A stretch of DNA of 64,000 nucleotides from DAIOEK01 sp036746315 (GCA_036746315.1 DAIOEK010000008.1:1-64000), one strand, 5' to 3'; counted from the first letter of the stretch, positions 26,071 to 34,363 are shown. Notes: generated from the letters alone by a model not told the origin. Made by a program: numbers and translations.

Positions 26071-26838
26071 ATGAACACGAAACATTTCTTACTGACTGCG
26101 GTGCTGGTGATGGCGACAACAGCCGGTCTTGCAGGTTGTAAATCGACAAACCCATTAGATGGAACTGACTGGGTGTTGGCCGGTTTGAATGGCGTATCGG
26201 CTTCCGCGGAGACTACCGTGATCATTGCTTTTGATGACGGCAAGGTCGGCGGTACAGATGGATGCAACCGATACAGTTCGGGTTATTCTGTGAAGGGGAG
26301 CAATATTACCGTAGATAAGAATGTCACCAGCACCCTGATGGCTTGCTCCGGGGAAATTATGAACCAGGCGACGCAATTTGTGCAGGCGCTGATGGATACG
26401 AAGCAATTCCAAATTACTGATAATCGACTGACACTCATGGATGGAGAGAAAAATCCCCTGGCGGTCTTTGTGAAACAGGATAAAACACTGGGCGGAACTT
26501 CTTGGAAGGTCACCGGCTATAACAATGGACAGCAAGCAGTCATCAGCCCGCTAGAGGGTACAGAAATCACCCTCGATTTCAGTCAGGATGGCAAAGTAAG
26601 TGGAATGGCAGGTTGCAACAGATACACGGCAAGTTATTCGGTAGATGGACAATCCATTGTCATCGGTCCGGCAGCCAGCACCAAAATGATGTGCCTGGAG
26701 CCTGCAGGCGTGATGGAGCAGGAGAGTGCATTTTTGCAGGCGCTGTCAACGGCAGCCACTTTCCGGCTGGAAGGGGATCAACTTGAGCTTCGTTCAGGGG
26801 ATGGTGCCATAGACATTCAATTGGTACAAACACAATAA
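26071..26838 (+). CDS. Lipoprotein with two META (HslJ-like) domains
   Basis: A 255-residue predicted lipoprotein (lipobox GLAGC, Cys23) with two META domains in tandem. Each has the pattern GT.W.....NG, GGTDGCNRYSSGY / SGMAGCNRYTASY, and a following conserved Cys (LMACSGE / KMMCLEP). META proteins are linked to heat-shock and envelope stress in other bacteria (HslJ), but the molecular function is not known. It has a clear promoter and ribosome site and stands alone. The divergent membrane-bound LuxR-type gene is a plausible regulator. Confidence 0.88.
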   Translation: MNTKHFLLTAVLVMATTAGLAGCKSTNPLDGTDWVLAGLNGVSASAETTVIIAFDDGKVGGTDGCNRYSSGYSVKGSNITVDKNVTSTLMACSGEIMNQATQFVQALMDTKQFQITDNRLTLMDGEKNPLAVFVKQDKTLGGTSWKVTGYNNGQQAVISPLEGTEITLDFSQDGKVSGMAGCNRYTASYSVDGQSIVIGPAASTKMMCLEPAGVMEQESAFLQALSTAATFRLEGDQLELRSGDGAIDIQLVQTQ

Positions 26839-27047
26839 TCGCTCTCATTACCTGTCACTCAGCTTTACTCGCAGCTTATATGAAATATAGTATGGTAGGA
26901 AAGGCACGATAAAAGAAAAAAATGCTGAATTGCTTGCTTTGAGAAAAATTAGGATGGGGTGATCGATTAGGTTACAAGCTGCGGAAGGTCCTCCTTGGCA
27001 AGAGATATTCTTGGCAATAAAGTGGATCTGATCAAACCTTGGGTACA

Positions 27048-27149
27048 TTGAACGACTATTGGGTTTTTCTGATATAATCCAAATTGTCCAGAAGGAATGG
27101 ACTTACTATCGCAACCCTGAAGCGACAGCGCTTTCAGGGCATTTTTTTA
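27048..27149 (+). ncRNA. Possible short leader RNA with terminator-like hairpin
   Basis: In the otherwise empty gap 26839-27168, TTGAAC (27048-27053) and TATAAT (27073-27078, 19-base spacing) are followed by a stem starting CCCTGAAGC at 27115 and closing with GCTTTCAGGG at 27139, then a run of seven Ts. The transcript would be about 65 bases, ending just before the ribosome site of the next gene at 27169. It could be an attenuator for that gene or an independent small RNA. No known riboswitch class is recognised. Confidence 0.4.
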
Positions 27150-27168
27150 TCCAGGGGAGGATTATGCT

Positions 27169-27459
27169 ATGAAATTTGAAAGATATACAGACAGGGAATT
27201 GAGAATCACAGCCATGTTGTATGCCACAAGAAAGGATGTTGTGGCGACGGTAAAAAAAACAGGGAGGTTACCGGATGTGATTCCCCTGGGTGGTTTCCCA
27301 ATCGCGATGCGTATTTTAATCGAACAGAGAGGCACTGATCCGCAACTAACGGAAGTTGAGAAAATGGTTTATGATGCCATTATACGTTGCGGGAAACTTC
27401 CGGGCGGGGGAGTGCTATTAGTAGATCGGGAGGACGATGGCGAAGATGATGACGAGTAA
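27169..27459 (+). CDS. Small conserved-looking protein of unknown function
   Basis: A 96-residue protein, mostly charged and helical, ending in a very acidic tail (DREDDGEDDDE). CAGGGGAGG precedes the ATG by 11 bases. It has an upstream TATAAT, a hairpin in its leader and a strong terminator, so it looks like a real, independently transcribed gene. No family is recognised. The internal pattern (RITAMLYATRKDVVATVKKTG ... MRILIEQRG) suggests a helical bundle. Confidence 0.6.
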   Translation: MKFERYTDRELRITAMLYATRKDVVATVKKTGRLPDVIPLGGFPIAMRILIEQRGTDPQLTEVEKMVYDAIIRCGKLPGGGVLLVDREDDGEDDDE

Positions 27460-27476
27460 AGGTTAATTTGTAATAT

Positions 27477-27508
27477 CTCCCGCCTTCTCAAATTCAGGAA
27501 GGCGGGAG
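27477..27508 (+). terminator. Intrinsic terminator of the small acidic-tailed protein gene
   Basis: A perfect 11-bp stem (27477-27487 with 27498-27508) and 10-base loop, with a short T-run after it. Confidence 0.75.
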
Positions 27509-27511
27509 AGT

Positions 27512-27542
27512 TTGACAAATAAACCATACGATGTAGTATATT
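27512..27542 (+). promoter_or_regulatory. Promoter of the toroid-protein/DUF3795 unit
   Basis: A perfect -35 TTGACA (27512-27517) with TAGTAT (27534-27539, 16-base spacer) or TATATT (27537-27542, 19-base spacer) as the -10, right after the previous terminator. Confidence 0.6.
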
Positions 27543-27575
27543 GTTTGCAAGATATGCTTGCAAAGAGCGGGGTGT

Positions 27576-28592
27576 ATGGATAGATTTTCAAAAACGATTG
27601 AATGGTTACTTGAAGAAGAAGATCCCGGTGTTCGACATCTCGTTTTAAGGGACCTTGAACATCTGGATATTAACGATGCCCAACTGGTTGATGTCAGAAT
27701 AGCCGCCCACCGGCATGGCGCAATTGCCACTGTTTTGGATGCCATGCACCCTGATGGTTATTGGGTGGAACCCGGACCGGGTTATTCCCCAAAATATCGT
27801 TCTACAGTTTGGGCGGTGATCATGTTGGCGCAGATGGGTGCCAGTTTGGACGAAGACGAACGCATTCAACGGTCTTGTATGTACCTATTGGAAAACAGCC
27901 TTACCCGTTTCGGACAGTTCACCATGAGCGGCGCGCCCTCAGGGACAATTGCCTGTCTGCAGGGCAACCTGTGCTGGGCGTTGATTTCTCTGGGTTGCAT
28001 GGATGAACGCCTGAAAAAGGCGTACGACTGGTTGTCGCGAAGCATTACCGGTGAGGGTGTTGCTTCATCAACGGATAAAAATTCACCGTTGCGCTATTAT
28101 GCATCCATTTGTGGTCCCAATTTCGAATGCGGCGCGAATTATAAATTGCCCTGTGCCTGGGGCGCCCTGAAAGAGCTGTTTGCATTGAGTGTTTGCCCGC
28201 AGGGATGGCAAACATCCATCTCGCGTAAAGCCATTCAACTTGGCGTGGATTTTCTGTTCAGCATTGACCCTGTCACGGCAGGTTACCCATCCGGGGGAAC
28301 CGGAAAGCCCAGCCAGAGTTGGTGGAAGTTGGGCTTCCCTGTGTTTTACGTTTCAGACGTATTGCAGGTTTTGGAAGTGCTGTCGGCATTGGGATACAAC
28401 AACGACCCCCGGCTGAAAAATTTGGTCGACTTCATCTTGAAAAAAATGGATACGGAGGGACGTTGGAAGATGGAATATGACCTGAGCGGAAAAACCTGGG
28501 TGGACTTCGGTCCGCTCAAACAACCCAATAAATGGGTCACGCTGCGCGCATTGCGCGCGCTGGAACAGAACCGGACATTGCTGGAAGGGTGA
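27576..28592 (+). CDS. Alpha/alpha-toroid (prenyltransferase/squalene-cyclase-fold) protein
   Basis: A 338-residue cytoplasmic protein built of repeated helical segments ending in patterns such as GYWVEPG, ...LEVLSALGY and WKMEYDLSGKTWVDFG, typical of the terpenoid cyclase/protein prenyltransferase toroid fold. It lacks the DXDD catalytic motif of squalene cyclases, so an enzymatic role is unproven. Similar proteins are found as stand-alone genes of unknown role in Chloroflexota. It is a distant relative of the protein at 41139-42110: both share W(L)(L)-start, Trp-rich repeats and ...K(Y/M)..E. ATG 27576 is chosen over an upstream in-frame start at 27558. A DUF3795 gene follows 10 bases later. 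Confidence 0.75.
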   Translation: MDRFSKTIEWLLEEEDPGVRHLVLRDLEHLDINDAQLVDVRIAAHRHGAIATVLDAMHPDGYWVEPGPGYSPKYRSTVWAVIMLAQMGASLDEDERIQRSCMYLLENSLTRFGQFTMSGAPSGTIACLQGNLCWALISLGCMDERLKKAYDWLSRSITGEGVASSTDKNSPLRYYASICGPNFECGANYKLPCAWGALKELFALSVCPQGWQTSISRKAIQLGVDFLFSIDPVTAGYPSGGTGKPSQSWWKLGFPVFYVSDVLQVLEVLSALGYNNDPRLKNLVDFILKKMDTEGRWKMEYDLSGKTWVDFGPLKQPNKWVTLRALRALEQNRTLLEG

Positions 28593-28602
28593 GAAAAAAA
28601 GG

Positions 28603-29007
28603 ATGGAAGAGATCATTTCACGTTGTGGTTTTCGTTGTGATCTGTGCATGGCATACCAGCCAAACCTGGTGGAAAATCCGGAAAATGCAGAGATACTCAG
28701 TGACGGTTGGTTTAAATATTTTGGTTTTCGGGTCAAGCTGGCGGATATCCATTGTAAAGGATGTCTGAATTTGGCGTTCGAACCTCTGGATAATGAATGT
28801 CCCGTCAGACCATGTGCGCTGGAAAGGCAGTATGCCACCTGTGCGGAATGCGATGAATTTCTATGCGATAAGCTAAAAACCCGAATTGTGGATCGGTTGC
28901 AAATGGAAAAGAAGCTGGGATTTTCAATCCCTGAAGAAGATTATCGCAAGTTTGTTTTGCCGTATGAAAACAAGCTTCGATTGATGAAACTTCGCAACGC
29001 GATGTAG
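28603..29007 (+). CDS. DUF3795 cysteine-rich protein
   Basis: A 134-residue protein with the DUF3795 arrangement of cysteines: CGFRCDLC at ~8-15, CKGC near 51, ECPVRPCALE and YATCAECDEFLCDKL, followed by a helical tail. The Cys clusters probably bind zinc. The function of the family is unknown. It starts 10 bases after the toroid protein and is likely co-transcribed. Confidence 0.82.
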   Translation: MEEIISRCGFRCDLCMAYQPNLVENPENAEILSDGWFKYFGFRVKLADIHCKGCLNLAFEPLDNECPVRPCALERQYATCAECDEFLCDKLKTRIVDRLQMEKKLGFSIPEEDYRKFVLPYENKLRLMKLRNAM

Positions 29008-29025
29008 CTGGTTTTCCAGTATCTT

Positions 29026-29766
29026 TTAGCTTTCAGCTGCAACCTTCTTTTGATCTATGGAAGAAGAAGGTGCCGAAGATATTTTTCGTGGATCACGGGA
29101 TAAAATTCTGTAGATGGATAGGAATAAGGTAGACCCTCCCGTAATCCAGTAAATCGAAGTTGCCCATATTGTATTCGTGTCAGATCCGGAAAAAACACCG
29201 TGAATCAAAATTACCACATAAGCAAGAAAACCAAGATAATGGATCAACCTCCATGTCTTGTAGCCAATCCGTTTTTTAAGATAATAACTTATCACCAAAA
29301 CCGACCAAAGAATTAGGGCCATTTGACCCAACCCGACCCAAAAAGGACGGTATTCTATGAACGTAAAGGGTATCAATATATTAATTAATTTTGCCTGAAT
29401 AAACCGATCACCAAGAATGATTACCCCGTGAAATACTCCCAGTGTAAGACCAAGCAAGCTCAAAAACAGATGCAAATCATTTGCGGTGAATGCTCCCGGG
29501 AAAAACTTTGATAATTTGGTGGAAAGCAACACACCTAGAAGAATTGAAATCCAAAGTGTAAGATACGCGATTACAGCCGTACTGCGAGAAAGAAACCAGA
29601 ATATAAATTTCTCGTCGCCAATAATGGATTGCACCATGCCAGGCAGCATTGGGCGGATTATCAGTAACGAAATAAGCAAACCCAAGAGTAATGCGCCTGA
29701 TGCAAGAGACAAGATATAAATTGGTGAATTTCCACTAATTTCGGGGAGCTTGCTTTCTGAGTTCAT
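29026..29766 (-). CDS. Ferric-reductase-type transmembrane protein (MsrQ/YedZ-like)
   Basis: A 246-residue membrane protein with about six helices and the paired histidines that bind two hemes in this family: DLHLFLSLLGLTLGVFHGVI in one helix and WRLIHYLGF...VILIHGVF in two others. Such proteins pass electrons across the membrane, from quinol or flavin to an outside acceptor. It is the last gene of a four-gene minus-strand unit; its ATG overlaps the ApbE stop (ATGA). The partner in YedZ systems is MsrP, which is not adjacent here, although a molybdopterin protein is encoded at 47368-48006. The region is AT-rich. Confidence 0.85.
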   Translation of the reverse strand: MNSESKLPEISGNSPIYILSLASGALLLGLLISLLIIRPMLPGMVQSIIGDEKFIFWFLSRSTAVIAYLTLWISILLGVLLSTKLSKFFPGAFTANDLHLFLSLLGLTLGVFHGVIILGDRFIQAKLINILIPFTFIEYRPFWVGLGQMALILWSVLVISYYLKKRIGYKTWRLIHYLGFLAYVVILIHGVFSGSDTNTIWATSIYWITGGSTLFLSIYRILSRDPRKISSAPSSSIDQKKVAAES

Positions 29767-30692
29767 AAGTATTCAACCATCCTTTCGAGTTCTTGAAACC
29801 CGGGGGTTTTGATCGCTTCTTCGTTCCGCAAGAATACCAGAGCCTCCATAGCATGCTGAGTTGAAAGCCATGTTAGCCCCTGTCTGGAACCAAGGATGTT
29901 GATCATTTTTGCTCCATACTCCGCCTGAAGTACATCTTTCGCGATCACTGTCGCCGATAGAACGTCTGTATCCGATGAAGTATTCGTACGGGGATCCAGA
30001 ATATGGTGATATTCAATGCCTTTATGGTTCCACTTGCGTTTGTTTCTACCGGAAGTGGCAATACCACAATCGGTGATGGCAACTTGGGTATATTCTTCCT
30101 GTGGTTTTACAGGGTTTTCGATGCCGATCACCCAATATGGATTGCCTTCCGGCATGCCGGCGATGGCGATATCTCCCCCGGCATCAACCAATACAGGGCC
30201 TAAATGAGAGAGCGAGCCGAGAACCTGGTGACTGGCCCAACCTTTTCCCACTCCACCAAAATCGAGATGAATTCCGGGTGGTAAAAGGATGCACTTCTCC
30301 TCCGGTTTTATAATTATCTGATCAGATATATTTTGAATTCTGGTGTCCCCGTAAAATTCCTCCGGGTAAAATGTATTAAGAGCGTCAAAAGAATGGTTGT
30401 ATCCCAGTGCATTCAATGTATCGAATACACCGGGAGTGATCAATCCATCACTATTTCTTTCATTTTTCAAACTTAACTGCAACACGTCCCACATTACTGA
30501 ACTTATTGCGACAAGCTGCCCCCCCGATTGATTTAGCCGTGATAACTCACTATTCGGGCGAAATCTACTTAACACGTTTTCCCATTCGTCAAACCAGGAT
30601 GGAGTAGCATATAGGACCTCCTCCTTTCCGGGCGAGCAGTCCAACTGTATCAACACTTCGGTGCCCATCGCATGAAATTCAATTTGATACAT
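29763..30692 (-). CDS. apbE: FAD:protein FMN transferase
   Basis: A 309-residue member of the ApbE family, which attaches FMN through a phosphoester bond to Thr or Ser of extracytoplasmic proteins. Visible are the start motif FHAMGTEVLIQ, SRFRPNSELSRLN, LDFGGVGKGWA, VDAGGDIAI and HHILDPRT near residue 220, all usual ApbE landmarks. No typical lipoprotein or signal sequence is seen, unlike many homologues. It overlaps the previous gene by one base (TAATG) and the ferric reductase gene by four. Its acceptor protein is not obvious among the neighbours. Confidence 0.93.
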   Translation of the reverse strand: MYQIEFHAMGTEVLIQLDCSPGKEEVLYATPSWFDEWENVLSRFRPNSELSRLNQSGGQLVAISSVMWDVLQLSLKNERNSDGLITPGVFDTLNALGYNHSFDALNTFYPEEFYGDTRIQNISDQIIIKPEEKCILLPPGIHLDFGGVGKGWASHQVLGSLSHLGPVLVDAGGDIAIAGMPEGNPYWVIGIENPVKPQEEYTQVAITDCGIATSGRNKRKWNHKGIEYHHILDPRTNTSSDTDVLSATVIAKDVLQAEYGAKMINILGSRQGLTWLSTQHAMEALVFLRNEEAIKTPGFQELERMVEYL

Positions 30693-31099
30693 TATGACGC
30701 CCTGGACGTTGCAGATGACTTTTTCTTTGTGCTGGATTTATTCGCACTGTTTTGAGGGTTCGAATTGATATTTACAGTTTGAATCTGCACAGATTGAATT
30801 GCCGGCGTTGCGGTGGGCAATGCGGAAACATTGCGAAGGGGTTGTGGCGTTTCGACCGCTGGAATCGACGCTATGTCTATGGATGAATTAAGGGAAGCGA
30901 GTGTTGGCAAATAGTTCACGTGAAATACGGCTCCTTCTGTCTGATTATCGTTTTGAGCACCATTTACGTAATTACCAATGGTTTGGTTCGATATTGAACT
31001 CCAGAGCCCGATAACACCCATCACTGCACCGGATGCAAGGAGGGCTTTGATGCCTGTTAGAACAATTGCTGGCGGTTTTGTTTTGAATAGCTGGCTCAT
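30692..31099 (-). CDS. Small membrane-anchored protein with Ser/Thr/Lys tail
   Basis: A 135-residue protein: short cytoplasmic start, one transmembrane helix (~13-32), then a low-complexity outside region rich in Ser, Asn, Thr and Pro ending in a basic tail (SSTKKKSSATSRAS). The N-terminal half resembles the anchor and linker of actinobacterial-type FMN-binding proteins, but the FMN_bind domain itself is missing. The tail has SSATS, reminiscent of the S-G-A-T-S acceptor motif of ApbE, though without the usual Asp and Gly. Co-translated with apbE. Function unknown. Confidence 0.6.
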   Translation of the reverse strand: MSQLFKTKPPAIVLTGIKALLASGAVMGVIGLWSSISNQTIGNYVNGAQNDNQTEGAVFHVNYLPTLASLNSSIDIASIPAVETPQPLRNVSALPTATPAIQSVQIQTVNINSNPQNSANKSSTKKKSSATSRAS

Positions 31100-31132
31100 A
31101 TTAAATTCCTGAAATTTTATAAGATATCCTGG

Positions 31133-31876
31133 TTAATCATCATCAATTTCATGATCACCATCGTCTGAGTGGGATGGTTTATTCTTTTTTGTATTCGAGT
31201 TGGTATCCTCGTTGCTGGCTGTTGAAAAACCAGAATAAACCGGTTGATATTGAACAAGCGACAATACTTCACCTCCCAGGCTTATGTAAACCTGATCACC
31301 TGATGCGAACGAGACCAGAAAAACAGGTGTGGTATCCAGAAGTGTTCTATTAACTGAGACTACCAGGCCACCCTGCATATAATTTACCGCTTCAAATAAA
31401 GCTTGTTTCTCGTCGATAACCGGTGAAGCGCCGCCTGTGAGAGAGTTGTAAAGGATTTCTCCATTTACGGCATCAATATAAACAATCGTCCCGTCAACAA
31501 ACTTTACCTCAAAGGATTGTTTCCCGTTGTAAACAACCAACTCACTGTGTCCGGAAATCTGATCTAAAGATTTATCCGTAGCATTTAATGCAAGCGAAAT
31601 TGCATCTTCGGTTACGAGCGTTTCGGGTGAAGAAAGAAGGGCATCGATATTTGATGCAGTTTGCGCGCTAGTGATAATGGTATTCGCCTGATCAATTCTT
31701 GAATTAGCCTCGGTAACCATTTGTTCGTATGCCTGCTGTTGGTCAAGTATGGTCTGTTCAAGTTCAGCAACTTGCTGGCTGGTTTTTGCTGTGTTTGCAG
31801 CTTTGACGATAGTGCCAATTGTTCCCAGCACTATTGCTGTAATCACCAACGACAGGATTAGAGGAAGTTTTCTCAT
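31133..31876 (-). CDS. Membrane-anchored PepSY-domain protein
   Basis: A 247-residue protein with one N-terminal membrane helix (~5-25), a coiled-coil stalk (~30-75: QQVAELEQTILDQQQAYEQM), and one or two PepSY-like domains (~85-135 with IVYIDAVNGEILYN, ~145-200), ending in an acidic tail (DDGDHEIDDD). PepSY domains are found in peptidase inhibitors and in membrane proteins linked to iron or heme reductases. AGGAGAG before ATG 31876 decides the start, although the frame is open to 31963. First gene of the PepSY-apbE-reductase unit, divergent from a two-component system. Confidence 0.75.
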   Translation of the reverse strand: MRKLPLILSLVITAIVLGTIGTIVKAANTAKTSQQVAELEQTILDQQQAYEQMVTEANSRIDQANTIITSAQTASNIDALLSSPETLVTEDAISLALNATDKSLDQISGHSELVVYNGKQSFEVKFVDGTIVYIDAVNGEILYNSLTGGASPVIDEKQALFEAVNYMQGGLVVSVNRTLLDTTPVFLVSFASGDQVYISLGGEVLSLVQYQPVYSGFSTASNEDTNSNTKKNKPSHSDDGDHEIDDD

Positions 31877-31945
31877 TTTTTCTCTCCTATAAAAAGCAAT
31901 AATAGAAGCATACTGTTCTTGATTAAGCATACCTTTGAGAAAACC

Positions 31946-31972
31946 TTCCAATTTTCCAATCAAATTCCAATC
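31946..31972. promoter_or_regulatory. Three direct TTCCAAT repeats, probable response-regulator sites
   Basis: TTCCAAT at 31946-31952, 31954-31960 and 31965-31971, with spacings of 8 and 11 bases, in the 150-base divergent gap between the PepSY unit (minus) and the OmpR-type regulator (plus). OmpR-family regulators bind tandem direct repeats about 10-11 bases apart. Confidence 0.5.
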
Positions 31973-32026
31973 TTTTCATGCTAAACTCAAAATCAAGGGT
32001 TGATTTGGTCGAGGGTATGCAAAAAT

Positions 32027-32710
32027 ATGCGATTGTTATTGATTGAGGATGATAAACGTCTCGCGGGTTTAATCAAACGGGTCCTTGAGGAAGAGCATTA
32101 TAAAATTGATGCTGTTCACGATGGGCGCGAAGGCTTGGAGCTTGCTACACGAGGCATCCATGAATTGGCTATCATCGATTGGATGTTACCTGGTAGAGAT
32201 GGTCCTTCGATTATTCGCGAGATACGAAACTCCCGCTTGAATATGGGTATTTTGATGCTAACAGCACGGGACCAAATGGAGGACAAAGTATCCGGATTGG
32301 ATAGCGGCGCGGATGATTACCTGATTAAGCCCTTTACATTTGATGAGTTATTGGCTCGATTGCGTTCTATCAGCAGAAGGCTATCCCCTAAATCGCCCGA
32401 CCCAATGGAAATCAGGGTGGGAAACATCATCATGGATTGTGCCGCTCGTCGTTTGAGACGTAAAGAAAAGAATATTGAATTATCAAGCACAGAATGGGAT
32501 CTCTTGGAATTTATGCTTCGAAACGCGGACAATACTTTAACGAGGCAGAAGATCCTCGATTATGTGTGGTCTTATGACAGTAACGTAAGAATGGATTTGG
32601 TGGATGTTTACATCTCTTACCTTCGGCAGAAAATCAAAGTGGCAGGTTTAATCGACCCCATTCAAACTGTTCGAGGCGTTGGGTATCGATTGGATTCGAA
32701 TAATGCTTAA
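32027..32710 (+). CDS. OmpR/PhoB-family response regulator
   Basis: A 227-residue regulator with an N-terminal receiver domain (MRLLLIEDDKRLAGLIKRVL; phospho-Asp in IIDWMLPGRDG near residue 51; Lys in DYLIKPF near 101) and a C-terminal winged helix ending in IQTVRGVGYRLD. ATG 32027 is chosen as the usual OmpR-type start; the open frame goes back to 32000. It overlaps the sensor kinase gene by 8 bases. It probably controls the divergent PepSY/ApbE/reductase unit through the TTCCAAT repeats between them. Confidence 0.93.
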   Translation: MRLLLIEDDKRLAGLIKRVLEEEHYKIDAVHDGREGLELATRGIHELAIIDWMLPGRDGPSIIREIRNSRLNMGILMLTARDQMEDKVSGLDSGADDYLIKPFTFDELLARLRSISRRLSPKSPDPMEIRVGNIIMDCAARRLRRKEKNIELSSTEWDLLEFMLRNADNTLTRQKILDYVWSYDSNVRMDLVDVYISYLRQKIKVAGLIDPIQTVRGVGYRLDSNNA

Positions 32711-34316
32711 TAAATTGCGTATCCAGCTTACTGCCATCTTTCTTTTTGCCGGAATATTGTTAATCGGTGTATTAGGCGGGTATTTATATTTCCGCCTGGA
32801 TGAATATTTTCGAAATTCAACTGATTTGGCATTGAAATATCGCCTCGCGTTGGAATTACGGAATCTTCAAGCCCCCATATCTCCTGAAATTGAAGAAGCA
32901 GAAAAAGATTATCTATCCCGATCACAAACCGAAGGAAAGCTGCCCACTCCCACTGTTATTGCTGGTGAAGCTGAAGAAAGCGATTTTTATTTAGAAAATA
33001 CTCCCACTTCAATTGTGACGCCATCATCCACAACTATGCCGACAAAGCCATCACCTGGCGGTGCAGATGATGACGAAGACGAAAAAGAGGAATCAAGGTT
33101 GGGTAATACGAAGCTGAGTTCTTTGGCGGATGCCTCCATTATCCATAGTGGGAAAGTAATTCTGGGGCAAGAAACCAATATTGCTACGATTACGCCGATC
33201 GTTATTCTACCTGAAGGGAAAAATGAGCATACAGAGAACGATGATGATCTATCATTCGACACGGAGCTGACAACAATATTTATATCTTTTATCCCATCCA
33301 AAGGTTCTACTCTCCCTGCGTCATTCTCAAACACTTCCCCTTACCCTGTTGATGGCGGTGGAGTTTTGGCTGCTCTTGCAACCGGCATGGATTTTAGAAC
33401 ATCCATTGCAATTGATGGAACACCGATCAGATACCTGACTTATAAAACGGAAAATATAAAAGATATTGACTTTATTCAGCTCGGGCGAAGAATTGATGAT
33501 CAAGTGAGATTTAAAAATGATTATTTATCCAATATAGCAGTGATCAGTTTGGTGTTATTGCTGCTTATTGGCATTGGAAGTTGGTGGTTGGCGGGTAAGG
33601 CGGTTATCCCTACGCAAAAATCTTTGGATCAACAGCAGGCATTCATTGCGAATGCAAGCCATGAACTGCGTACACCTCTCACTTTAATCCGAGCCAGTGC
33701 TGAATTAGCCGGGAGAGGTGTCACCTCAAAAGAGCAAAAAGGGTTGATTAATGATGTTTTGATGGATGTAGATTATTTGACCAAGTTGGTTGAGGATCTA
33801 TTATTGTTATCGAGGTTGGATAGCAAAAAGATCAGCATCAATCTCAAGACTGTGAATCTGAATGAAATATTCATGGATCTACAACGCCAATATAATTTGC
33901 TGCCCGATCAAAATAAAGCAACTCTACAAATTGTCTCAACCAATTGTTTCGTTTATTCTGATCCTGACCGATTACGGCAATTATTATGGATTTTTATCGA
34001 TAACGCACTTCAAAATACGCCGGTAGAAGGACAAATTCAGCTATCTGCGGTAAATCAAAATCGTGATGTCCAAATCCATATTGTTGATAATGGGTGCGGT
34101 ATTCCTGAAGAAGATTTGGCCCATATCTATGATCGATTTTATAAAGCACGAAATGCCTTGCACAAATCCCGCGGTGCCGGACTGGGACTTTCGATTGCTA
34201 CCAGCCTGGTAAATGTGCTTCGTGGGACAATGAACATCGAGAGTAAAGCAAATAATGGCACAGCCGTGAGCATTAATTTGCCGCAGGAGAAGCCCCACAA
34301 TGGAAGCTCGAGTTGA
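32703..34316 (+). CDS. Sensor histidine kinase
   Basis: A 537-residue membrane kinase: TM1 (~8-28), an unusually large and divergent extracytoplasmic region (~30-275) with an acidic, Ser/Thr-rich insert (GGADDDEDEKEESRLG), TM2 (~278-298), the phospho-acceptor box FIANASHELRTPLTLIRAS (~315-333), and the HATPase domain with N (WIFIDNALQNTP), G1 (IVDNGCGIPEED) and G2 (RGAGLGLSIA) boxes. No clear HAMP domain is visible. The sensing domain is not recognised. Co-translated with the response regulator upstream. Confidence 0.93.
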   Translation: MLNKLRIQLTAIFLFAGILLIGVLGGYLYFRLDEYFRNSTDLALKYRLALELRNLQAPISPEIEEAEKDYLSRSQTEGKLPTPTVIAGEAEESDFYLENTPTSIVTPSSTTMPTKPSPGGADDDEDEKEESRLGNTKLSSLADASIIHSGKVILGQETNIATITPIVILPEGKNEHTENDDDLSFDTELTTIFISFIPSKGSTLPASFSNTSPYPVDGGGVLAALATGMDFRTSIAIDGTPIRYLTYKTENIKDIDFIQLGRRIDDQVRFKNDYLSNIAVISLVLLLLIGIGSWWLAGKAVIPTQKSLDQQQAFIANASHELRTPLTLIRASAELAGRGVTSKEQKGLINDVLMDVDYLTKLVEDLLLLSRLDSKKISINLKTVNLNEIFMDLQRQYNLLPDQNKATLQIVSTNCFVYSDPDRLRQLLWIFIDNALQNTPVEGQIQLSAVNQNRDVQIHIVDNGCGIPEEDLAHIYDRFYKARNALHKSRGAGLGLSIATSLVNVLRGTMNIESKANNGTAVSINLPQEKPHNGSSS

Positions 34317-34363
34317 TGGGGTGCATTTATTATCCGGTTTGGGGCACTTTCGGAAAGACACAA

